From NCBI GenBank assembly GCA_026075535.2, contig AP026538.1, positions 16,190,337-16,254,336 of the forward strand: 64,000 nt of DNA. The letters run 5' to 3'. Shown here piece by piece: positions 8,924-19,199 of this stretch. A program made the translations under genes and the position numbers. The notes below the pieces were generated by a model. The model did not search any database and was not told the DNA's origin. It saw nothing but the letters and a program-made list of their open reading frames with translations. This DNA is from Tricholoma matsutake. Its lineage: Eukaryota > Basidiomycota > Agaricomycetes > Agaricales > Tricholomataceae. The stretch's first letter is position 1. The number at the start of each line of letters is the position of its first letter.

Positions 8924-10793
8924 ATGATAACCAGCGTCTTACCAATGCATGTCAGAATCGTACTCTAGAAGAGGGGGGAGATCAGGCAAAGCAATGGATG
9001 AGGGGGGACTCTCTAGATCAGGTACGCCCAGAACTCCCGGCGATGATCCAATTGACTCTCTGCGGCTCTCTTCGAGCTGCAGATCCACACAGAACGTTCC
9101 CTCAGGGGGCCCACATAGGACCCAAAGAGGCTCTCCAACCCCCTCCCCCTATGGGGCGGGCATCGTCACACTGCGAGCACAACGATTCAGTGTGCCAGCG
9201 CTATCTTCCAGGGATGCCACTGTGTCTCCTGCACCTCCTGCTACCCCTTCCACACCTGCCTTGCAGTGGGCTGATGAAGTGGCTAATAAGTCTTCCCCCC
9301 ATGTCATTCAGGACACGGAGATGGCTAGCAATGACTGGAGTGGACCCCAGACCTTTGCCAAAGACTTGGGAGAATACACTGAAGGATTCTGGATTGTTCT
9401 GAACAGGATGGGATCCAGACGACCTACTGCTGAAGAACGGCAGCTTATCGCAGAACAACTGGGCTCAGTGCTGGTAGCAGCTGCCGAGGCTGGTCTCAAT
9501 TGCAACTCAGGAAGTCCGGGGAGCAATAGATAGGATGGTTGGGGGCAGTAAACGACCCAGGTCGGGCACTGTCACCAACGATCCCGATGACGTCCCAAGG
9601 ATGGACTATCTGGAGGGATGGGATGGACATCGCCCCCCCCCTCACAAATCACCAAGGACTCGAGGCCCGAAAGGGGCTCGACCTCTTCCTAAACCCCCAG
9701 CAGGGGATGTCTCTTCATCATGGGGTCGAGGACCACCTCCCCCCGTGAACTGGTCGACCAGGCCTTTGGGCAGGGGGACCTTTGCTCAGGTCGCTCGCTT
9801 CCATGGGGGGCAAACACCTAACACATCCATGAATGGCCTTGTGTGTTTAGCCAAGGCCTTCCCTGAACTTCCAACCGAGAAGCTGGCTGACATACAGCAG
9901 CACGTCGGTCCCTCCAAACTGAAGGCTGCAAAGCCATCACCTACTGTCCATGGACCGTCGAGATGACAGGTCCTGGTACACATTCATCCCCCCCTTTGGG
10001 TGGAGATGAACCCTGCTGACTTCCTGGACCATGTCCGGGCCACCCTCGGGCTGCACCACTCTAAACTAGTGGCCCAGTCCGCATCGATGCATGCTGGTAA
10101 TCTATCAGTAGCTACAGATGTTGTCGCCTCCGAGGAGGACCTTCGTTGTTTCAAGGAGGCTGCCCACAAGGCATTCCCTTTCACGTTGCAAGTTGATGCA
10201 GCGCTACCCACGTCCACATCATACCTTAAACTGGTCGATGTGCCATACATCGCTAACGACAAGGCTTTAACTCCTGAGGTCGTCATTGCACACTTGGGAA
10301 AGTCTGGAATATCGGACCTCACAGTGTTACAGGTCCCTCCACGGGTGATACATGATTCGAAGATGTCGGATACGTGCACCGTCTACCTTAACATCGCTGA
10401 CTCAGTCAGCGGTGCATGAGCCAAGGCTCTTATCAGTTGTGGCGTCCAGTTGGGGCGCTACGTCGCTTATGTTAGGGCTGCCAGGGTGAACCCCGGCTTG
10501 CCTCTCTGCCAACGATGCTGGAAGTGGGGGCACCCCACCCCAGCATGCAGAGCTCCACAGACCAAGTGCCCAGTCTGTGCAGGCCCACACCATAAGGAGC
10601 ACCATCGTGCCCTTGCAGGGTGTTGTAAGGGAAACGCCAAGGCGAACCCTCCCGTCCCAGCTACCCCTGAAGGGGCAGCCTGTCCTCACCCGGCTAGGTG
10701 TATAAACTGCCGGAAGAACCATGCCTCTGACGATCGTCGGTGCAACTTTTGGTGACACCGCTTTGACCGTGACTGGATCAAAGCTCACTATGA

Positions 10794-13020
10794 TTTTTTT
10801 TTTTTTTTTTTTTTGGATCAGAATTTATAACGCGGGGCTCGAACGCAGTCCGCGGAGCAAGGTACAAACTTGGGTACTACTTTATCTACGCGTTCCCCTC
10901 GCCCATATCCCACTCAGGTCCCCGTTTTAGCCACCTTTAGGCGGGCAGTTCCACAGACGTTGGCCTCTCAGCCAGGAAAGGCAATAATCTGGAGGGGGCG
11001 CCCCCCCCTCCCGAAGTTAGCCATTAGATCGCCCCCTGGAGCAAACGGTCCCCCAGCCACATGTCCGACCGAGGCCAGACCAGGCGCAGCAGTGTTAATT
11101 CACCGTAAATCCCCCCTTGCGGGAGGAATAACCGTTTGCGTTTTTCCAGCCAACGAGGATTGACCACCCCAGATGAATGAGGTGGACCATCACCGTGTTG
11201 TGCACGAGTGACAGTAACAAGGCGGGTGGTTGTTCACCTGGTTATTCACCGTGACCGCCGTAAGTAGGGGGCCAAGACCCCCCTCGAGCAAATGCACCCA
11301 TGTGCACGCACTCGATGACATCGTCCCCCCCGCAGTGGGGGGAAGGTATAGGGAAGCGACACCATGTCACCATCCCGATAGTGGCCACCAGTTACTTGGT
11401 GGCCGTGAACGTAGAGGGGGATAGCCCCCTGTACTAGTTGCGGCGCTGCTGTCCACGAGGACCTCGAGGACGACGGCGCCGTGCTGGGGACGAGGGTTCC
11501 CCAGATTGAGGCTCTGATTGAGCGGTGTGCACCGCCGCATAGGAAGCCCGGAAGGCTGCCGGAGACGTGAGGTCGAGAGGTGTCGGAACGGCTGCTAGTT
11601 CCGCCGACATCGTCTCAGACAGTCGCCAGGTGGTCGTGAATAACTCCCAGGCCATTTGGCGCCAAGCGTTCCTCTCTGCAGGGGGAACGGCGGACGTACG
11701 GACGGTACCAATGAACATGGTCATCGCGTCGAGTTGGTGTAGCATGGCATGAGAGGTGGCTTCGATTTCCAGCCTCTCATTCACAGATAACGGCACTTCG
11801 TCCTCCACCAGCTCAGGGATGGGGGGCAAAGGCGGTAGCGGGGCAGGGGATGCCTCCGGATAGAAGAGCTCAGCAATGCCGAGCTCCTGAGTGTACATGT
11901 CCTCGCGTTCGAGACTGCGAGTCCATCGTTTATGTGCAACATGGACGTCCTGCGCCCACAGCACACGGTCGATCGTTTGCCTCGAGGCTAGCTTGGGGCT
12001 GCTCTCAGCATAATCGAGGGCCTCCTGCATAGCAAGAGAATCCTCGTCATCCTCAGGGTCGGAGAGGTCTTCTCCAGCCCATAGATCTCTAACTGCCCGT
12101 AGGGCAGTAGCTACATCCGGATCGTCATGATCGTACCGGGTGTCGTAGTCTTGGACGCCATCATCATAGATGTCGCCCGTAATCAGGGAGGGGTCGTGTA
12201 GACCCCAGCGTGGTGTTTGCGCTCTAGTTCGCCGTTTAGGCATTGAGAGGGGAAGTTAGTGCTAGTAGGTGATGGTAGAAATCAAGATACGTAGCGTGCC
12301 ATCGATAACAGCTGGCCCCTTATCTCTATTCCGGGTCCACCCGATACTGCCTCCGAACGCTCCGAGGGGGGGACAGGCCGCACATCCTGTAACCCAGTGG
12401 GAGAAGATTGAACCCGGGTCATACCACCCTAGAAGAGTGAGCACCGGAGGTAGAGAGTTGGTGGAGAGTGGCGGCCACCAAGGTGTCGACCTAGCCGCCA
12501 GGGGGCACCATCGCCCGGCCCCTTTTAACGATGGTGTATTCCAACGGGTAGTCAGTGTAGCTTGTCCCTAGTAGTAGTGACTCACATAGCATGGAGGCTA
12601 GAAGCCTCCCAGACAACTAGCAATCCAGTGATAATGTCCCTTCTCCCTAAGCCAGACCTCCCCCAACTAAACGAGTGTGTCGACTTGGGCGAGCGTTGAA
12701 GCAGGCATCCCACACCCACTCTAAGCCCCCAGAGGGACCCAGACTACTCTTTCATAAACGACACTCACCTAGTCAGGATCCTCGAAGCCCAGGAGAGCGA
12801 GACAGATAGCAGCCATTGTCAAAAACAATGACCGGGGCATCCACGGAGATCGGATGGACGGATCTCTTAGCAAATCAGGGTAGGCCTGGAGACGCCGAGA
12901 GCGTTCGTGATGGTGAAATCCGATCGAAAATCGGACGAAAATTGAAGTGTCGACGTCGCATGCAACGTTGAGCAGAGGTGTTTACCACTATTTATGGTGG
13001 TTGTAACAAGTCAAGGAGCG
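10794..13020 (-). mobile_element. E5, complete E element (subfamily A) inserted in L1 ORF1
   Basis: Poly(T) at 10794-10814, 5' end at 13020. The target duplication is AAGCTCACTATGA at 10781-10793 and AAGCTCGCTATGA at 13024-13036, with one mismatch. A few bases (13021-13023) lie between the element end and the right-hand duplication. The insertion splits the end of ORF1. Confidence 0.9.
11434..12243 (-). CDS. E-element protein, subfamily A (269 aa)
   Basis: Intact ORF from ATG at 12243 to the stop at 11434. It differs from E1 at only a handful of residues (for example RAQ for RDH near residue 7, SEP for PEP near residue 245). It is oriented against the LINE genes it interrupts. Confidence 0.8.
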   Translation of the reverse strand: MPKRRTRAQTPRWGLHDPSLITGDIYDDGVQDYDTRYDHDDPDVATALRAVRDLWAGEDLSDPEDDEDSLAMQEALDYAESSPKLASRQTIDRVLWAQDVHVAHKRWTRSLEREDMYTQELGIAELFYPEASPAPLPPLPPIPELVEDEVPLSVNERLEIEATSHAMLHQLDAMTMFIGTVRTSAVPPAERNAWRQMAWELFTTTWRLSETMSAELAAVPTPLDLTSPAAFRASYAAVHTAQSEPQSGEPSSPARRRRPRGPRGQQRRN

Positions 13021-13250
13021 ATGAAGCTCGCTATGATGAGGTGAGTGCGAGATGCAATTCTCGCTCCCCTCCTGCTTACCATCCCACAGGATGCGGTGGC
13101 CGAATGTAAATGAGGGACAGACTTAGATCTACCCCTCAGCTGCGCATATTTAGTCAAAATGTAAACAGAAACTGGGGTTACATGGACTCGTTACTGGCAG
13201 ATCTCGTAGATGACTATGATCTGCTTTTTATCCAAGAGCCTCCTTGGCGA

Positions 13251-15510
13251 CAGCGCTCCTTGACTTGTTACAACCACTATAAACAGTGGTAAACACCTCT
13301 GCTCAACGTTGCCAGCGACGTCGACACTTCAATTTACGTCCGATTTTCGATCGGATTTCACCATCACGAACGCTCTCGGCGTCTCCAGGTCTACCCTGAT
13401 TTGCTAAGAGATCCGTCCATCCGATCTCCGTGGATGCCCCGGTCATCGTTTTTGACAATGGCCGCTATTCGTCTCGGTCTCCTGGGCTTCGAGGATCCTG
13501 GTTAGGTGAGTGCTGGCAATGAAAGAGTAGTCTGGGCCCCTATGGGAGCTCAGAGTGGGTGTGGGATGCCTACTTCAATGCTCGCCCAAGTCGTCGCATT
13601 CGTTTAGCTGGGGGAGGTCTGGTTCAGGAGGAGGGACATATCCACTGGATTGTGGGTCGTCTGGGAGACTTCCTACCTCCATGCTGTGTGAGTTTCTACA
13701 TCTAGAGACCTGCTACACTGACTACCTATTGGAATACACCATCGTTAAAAGGGGCCGGGCGATGGTGCCCCCTGGTGGCTAGGTCGACGCCCTGGTGGCC
13801 ACTATTCACCACCGACTCTTTACCTCCGGCACTCACACCCTTGAGGTGTTTGGAACCGGGTTCAATCGTCCCTCCCTATCGGCAGCAGGATTTGCGGCCT
13901 GCCTGCCCCCTCGGAGCGTCTGGAGGCTGTGTCGGGTGGACCCGGAATTGAGATAAGGGACCGTCTGTTACCGTTATCACGCTACGTATCTTGACTTCTA
14001 CCGTCATCTACTTGCACTAATACACACACTCTCAATGCCCAAACGGCGAACTAGAGGCCAACCACCACATCGGGGTCTACGCGACCCCGTTTTGATCACG
14101 GGCGACATCTTTGATGATGACGTCCAAGACTACGACACCCGATTCGTGCAAGACGAATCGGAGGTAGCAGCTGCTTTCAAGGCAGCTAGAGATCTATGGG
14201 CCGGGGAAGACCTCTCCGACCCTAACGATGATGACGACGACGAGTCTCTTGCCATGCAAGAAGCTCTTCTTTTTGCCGAGGGGGGGCCTAGGCTTTCCTC
14301 GAGGAAAACGATCGATCGTGTACGATGGGCACTTGGTGTCGACGTCGAACACAAGCGCTGGGTTCGTAGCCTCCCGAAGGAGGATATATATTCACAGGAG
14401 CTCGGTATCGCTGAGCTCCTTTATCCGGAGGCATCCACTGCCCCACCACCGCCTTGGCCCCCCATCCCTGAGTTGGTGGAGGACGAAGTGCCGTTATCTA
14501 GGGATCAGAGGCTGGAAATCGAAGCCACCTCTGATGCCATGTTACATTTACTGGACATGATGACCTCCTTTGTAGGTACTGTCCGTGTGTCCGCGGTTCC
14601 TCTCAACGACAGGAACTCTTGGTGTCAGATGGCATGGGAGCTCTTCACCACCACCTGGCGATTCTCAGGGAGCATGATGGAGTCGCTTCGCGCGGCATCG
14701 GCTCCCCTCGACCTTACGTCTCCGGCAGCCTTCCAGGCTTCCTATGCGGCGATGCAGGCGGCTCAGTCTGCCCCACCAGCGGCAGAGCCTCCAACCGAGG
14801 AACCCTTGTCCTCGGAACAGCGTCGACGTCCTCGTGGCCCCCGCCAACGACCACGCCGAGCTTGAAGAAGGGGACCTCCCCTTCTCTTCACCGCCCACCA
14901 GGGCTGTTGTCGGGATGGCGACAATATGTCGCCGCCCTTTACCTTCCCCCCACTGCGGGGGGGATGATGTCACCGAGTGCATGCTCAGAGTAGCATTTGC
15001 TCGAGGGGGGGGCTTCGACCCCCCACCTACAGTAACTCCGGTGAATAACCAGTTACGGCAGTTCCGGTGAATAACCAGCTGCCTCGTCACTGTCACTTGT
15101 GCGTCGACACAGTGACGGTCCACCTCACTCACCTGGGGTGGTCAATCCTCGTTGTCTGGTGAAAGACGGTTACTCTTCCCGCAAGGGAGGATTTACGGTG
15201 AATTGACACTGCTTGCGCCTGATCTGACTTCGGTCGGATATGTGGCCGGGGGGACCGAGATAGCACCAGACGGCGAACTAACGGCTAGCCTTTGTGGGGG
15301 GGGCCCCTCCCCTACAGATTATTGCCTTTCCTGTCTGAGAGGACAACGCTGGTACGCCCGCCGTAACGTGGCTTCTGCAAGGGACCTGGTGTGGGATGCG
15401 GGCATAGGGAATGCGTAGTCTCAGTAGTACCTTGTTTGTATCTTGACCCGCGGACTGCGATCGAGCCCCGCGTTATAAATTGTTGACCCCAAAAAAAAAA
15501 AAAAAAAAAA
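13251..15510 (+). mobile_element. E6, complete E element (subfamily B) inserted in the L1 endonuclease region
   Basis: Target duplication AGAGCCTCCTTGGCGA (16 bp) at 13235-13250 and 15511-15526. Poly(A) at 15491-15510. The 5' junction reads CAG before the conserved CGCTCCTTGAC, three bases not explained by the duplication. The insertion falls just after the FIQEPPW motif of the LINE endonuclease. Confidence 0.92.
14035..14865 (+). CDS. E-element protein, subfamily B (276 aa)
   Basis: Intact. The protein differs from the one in E13 at only two or three positions although the targets differ, so the two copies separated recently. It carries NSWCQMAW where most copies have NSWRQMAW, a CpG-type C to T change of the arginine codon. 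A strong hairpin, GAAGGGG 14867-14873 / CCCCTTC 14878-14884, starts within two bases of the stop codon. Confidence 0.8.
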   Translation: MPKRRTRGQPPHRGLRDPVLITGDIFDDDVQDYDTRFVQDESEVAAAFKAARDLWAGEDLSDPNDDDDDESLAMQEALLFAEGGPRLSSRKTIDRVRWALGVDVEHKRWVRSLPKEDIYSQELGIAELLYPEASTAPPPPWPPIPELVEDEVPLSRDQRLEIEATSDAMLHLLDMMTSFVGTVRVSAVPLNDRNSWCQMAWELFTTTWRFSGSMMESLRAASAPLDLTSPAAFQASYAAMQAAQSAPPAAEPPTEEPLSSEQRRRPRGPRQRPRRA

Positions 15511-17343
15511 AGAGCCTCCTTGGCGATTAATAAGACACGCCCCTTCTGCCCACAACAGGGAAGGGGAAGAAGTTATAGGTGCACCAATGAGCCCAAATTG
15601 GGGAACTTTAGTGTGCCCATCGGGAATTGACTCCCCTCCACGCATGGCTGTGTATTTTGCAAACAGCATCGCTAATCTAAGACCGGGTCTCAGACGAGAT
15701 CTGATCAACAATTGTGACATTCTCTTGTTCTCATTGGGAATAGGAGAGGATGTCATGTTACTTGCTAATGTCTATTCGGATAGCCAACACTCAGCCATCA
15801 TGCTCTTATTTGAGAACATCATGACAATCCCATGCTTACACTTCATGTGCGGCGATTTTAACGTGAGACACACCTCCTGGGATCCCCAGGGGCCTGAACA
15901 CTCGATCCATGCTGACCACTTAGTGGAAATTGCTATGGCATTAGGCCTGACTAGAGCCCTACCAGTAGTGGAGGGCCCCACCCACTTCCCCCCTCAACAG
16001 GGCCTTCACCCCACGGTGATCGACCTGATGTTCATACCTATGGATCTTAGATTCGTATTGTATTGTGAGATTGTACCTGAAGCCAGAGGGACATCTGACC
16101 ACGCCCCACTGACATTAGTGCTACCTGGCCTGGGATCTTTGGTTCCGGTTACCAAGTGGTCCATCAAAAAAGGATCCGAGGAGGAAGCATAATACCGGGA
16201 TGCTGTCTCCTCCACTTTAACTCCGTGGCTAGAGTGGCACGGAGATACCTCGGCAGAAATCGATGATGTCGTTTCGGCGATATCAACAATTTTAAACAAG
16301 GCATGGGAAAACCATGCCAAGGAATCTTGCCTCGGCAAGTCGTCCAAAGGTTGGTGGACAGACAAATGCAGTGGTGCTCTAGACGCTTACAGAGCCTCTT
16401 GTGATGAGGAGGACTGGAAGCACTACAGGAAAGTCATGCGACATGCAAAGCGTGACTTTTTCGACAACTGTATCCAAGAAGTGGCTATGATGAATAGACA
16501 ACCCTGGGACTTGATGTCCTGGACTCATCAACGTAACCTCCCATCGTATGAGGCAATCTCCTATCGGGGAGAACCTTGCAATGATCTGGATTCCCTCTGG
16601 GCTGCCCTAGATGGGTCCTATAACACTGCTTCAGATCAAGTAGTCGATCTGAGCATTCTTGATGAACTTGATCTGGTGCCTGAAAGGGCCTGGATCCCAT
16701 TCTCTGTTACGGAAATGAAAGAAGCACTAAATGCATGTTCTTCCTGTTCCGCTCCAGGTCCTGATCATGTTATGTGGTTGCACCTAAAACACTGGTGTAG
16801 CAACCCAGAAGTGGCAGGGCTCATCACCCGCATTGCTGAGGCATGCATCACTGCTGGTCATTGGCCGGCTCACTTTAAGGAATCCCTGTCGGTTATTATC
16901 CCGAAACCAGAAAAACCTAATTACTCCACCCCAAAGTCGTTCAGGCCCATTGTGCTACTGAACACTCTGGGAAAATTAGTCAAAAAAATGTTGTCTAGAC
17001 AACTCCAATTTGACAGTGTCGCACATGAGGCCTTCGAGCAAAATCAGTTCGGGGGTGTCGCCCAGCGTTCCACTGAGGACGCAGGAATCTACCTTACCCA
17101 CCTGGTCAGAGCAGGATGGGCCAAGGGGCTTAAAACGAGTGTTGTCGCATTTGACATCGCTCAGTTCTTTCCCTCCCTGAACCACCAGGTTCTGCTGGAG
17201 ATCATCTCCCGGTCGAGTAGTGAATTTCTTCCATTAATACCTGGTCGGTTGTAAAACGACTTACAAATGGAATGCTTTCTCGTCTGGCTCCTTTGCAGCT
17301 GATGTGGGAGTGGGACAAGGCAGAGCCTTGTCCCCAGTCTTAT

Positions 17344-19199
17344 TTTTTTTTTTTTTTGGGTCAACAATTTATAACGCGGGGCTCGATCGCAGTCCGCGGA
17401 GCAGGATACAAACTTGGGTACTACTATAACTACGCTTCCCCTCACCCATATCCTACCCAGGTCCTCGTTTTAGCCACTTTAGGCGGGCAGTGCCACAGAC
17501 GTTGGCCTCTCAGCCAGGAAAGGCAATAATCTGGAGGGGGGGACCCCCTCCCGAAGCTAGCCATTAGATCGTCAGCTGGTGCGAAGCGGTCCCCCGGCCA
17601 CATATCCAACCAAAGTCAGATCAGGCGCAGTGGTGTCAATTCACCGTAAATCCCCCCTTGCGGGAGGAATAACCGTCCGCATACTCCCAGCCAACGAGGA
17701 TTGACCACCCCGGACGAACGAGGTGGACCATCACCGTGTCATGCACGAGTAACAGTAATGTGGCAGCTGGTTGTTCACCTGGTTATTCACCGGAACTGCC
17801 GTAAGCAGGGGGCCAAAGCCCCCCTCGAGCAAATGCACTGCCAGCACATGCACTCGATAGCAATTTCCCCCCCGCAGCGGGGAGAACGTAAAGGGTAGCG
17901 ACATTTGTCACCAACCCGACAACAGCCAGCGGACTGGTGGTGATGGGTGTGGAGCGGAATGCCCCACACAAGTAGCAGCACGGCCATCTGTGATGATGAC
18001 GGCACTGTACTGGGAACGAGGGTTCCCCAGATTGGAGCTCTGCTAGAGCTGTTGGCATCGCCACACAGGAAGCTGGAACAGCTGCCGGAGGCGTAGGATC
18101 ATTGGAACGATTGTCTCTGGTTGTCCGCTTGGGCATCAGGAGCAAGTTAGTACTGGTATATGATGCTAGTGATCGAAATACGCAGTGTGCAGTGTAAGTG
18201 AGGGCCTCCTGCCTAGCAAGAGAGTCCACGTAGTCGTCAGGGTCGGGGAGGTCCTCCCCAGCCCACAGATCTCAAACTGCCTAGGGCAGCTGCTACCTCC
18301 AGTTCGTTCTGTGAGAACTGGGTGTCGTAGTCTTGGGCATCATCACCAACGATGTCACCCGTAATCAAGGTGGGGTCGTGAAGGCCCCAGCGTGTGGTTT
18401 GGTCTCTGTTCAGCCGTTTGGGCATTGAGAGTGAGTTAGCACAGGTAAATGACGATAACAGTCAAAATACGTAGCGTAAGGTCGATAACAGATGGCCCCT
18501 TATCTCAGTTCCAGGTCCACCCGATACAGCCTCCAAACGCTCCGAGGGGGCGAACAGGCCACGCATCCTGTTGCCTGGTGGGAGAAGATTGAACCCGGGT
18601 CATAACACCCTAAAAGAGTGAGCACCGGAGGTAGAGAGTTGGTGGTGAGTAGCGGCCACCAGAGCGTCGACCTAGCTGTCAGGGGGCACCATCGCCCGGC
18701 CCCTTTTAACGATGGTGTATTCCAACGGGTAGTCAGTGTAGCATGTCTCTAGTAATAGAAACTCACAGAGCATGGAGGCTGGGAGCCTCCCAGACGGCCA
18801 GCAGTCCAGTAAGAACGTCCTTCCCCCTAAGCCAGACCTCCCCCAGCTAAACAAGCGCTTCTACTTGGGCGAGCATTGAAGCAGGCATCCCACACCCGCT
18901 CTAAGCCCCCATAGGGACCCAGACTACTCTTTCATAGACATCACTCACCTAGCCAGGATCCTCGAAGCCAAGGGGAACAAGACAGATAGCAGTCACTGTT
19001 GGAAACAATGACCGAGACATCCCCGGAGATCGGATGGACGGATCTCTTAGCAAATCAGGGCAAGCCTGGAGACGCCGAGAGCGTTCGTGATGGTGAAATC
19101 CGATCGAAAATCGGACAAAAATTGAAGTGTCGACGTCGCGTGCAACGTTGAGCAGAGGTGTTTACCACTATTTATGGTGGTTGTAACAAGTCAAGGAGC
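17344..19199 (-). mobile_element. E7, internally rearranged E element inserted in L1 RT
   Basis: Poly(T) from about 17343, 5' end at 19199, and target duplication GTCCCCAGTCTTAT at 17330-17343 and 19209-19222. At 1.86 kb it is ~0.4 kb shorter than other complete copies. It contains two regions equivalent to the ORF start. The 9 bp between the 5' end and the right duplication are extra. The insertion lies close to the RT active-site coding region of L1. Confidence 0.85.
17783..18425 (-). pseudogene. E7 ORF, chimeric and deleted, with two start regions
   Basis: A first start (ATG at 18423-18425) gives MPKRLNRDQTTRWGLHDP and continues to the acidic region with a frameshift near 18235. After LARQEALTY the sequence jumps back to leader sequence and a second ATG at 18134-18136 (MPKRTTRDNRSND), then jumps forward to the C-terminal part (PAAVPASCVAM). 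The central conserved blocks (ELGIAEL, WRQMAWELF) are absent. Two related copies seem to be joined within one element. Template switching during reverse transcription is one explanation; recombination is another. Confidence 0.7.

Larger units (their letters stand above)
8927..13109 (+). pseudogene. LINE L1 ORF1 (zinc-knuckle protein), multiply broken and interrupted by E5
   Basis: The RNA-binding ORF1 of the LINE, in pieces at 8949-9533, 9535-9966, 10000-10419 and 10450-10793, resuming at 13023 and ending with TAA just before the ORF2 ATG. The C-terminal part has a CCHC zinc knuckle (CQRCWKWGHPTPAC near 10505-10548) and two further Cys/His clusters. The N-terminal half is Ser/Pro-rich and low in complexity. 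In-frame TGA codons at 10417-10419 and 10753-10755 correspond to CGA in L2; the TGA at 9964-9966 corresponds to AGA. A frameshift lies near 9530. It cannot make a full protein. Confidence 0.8.
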
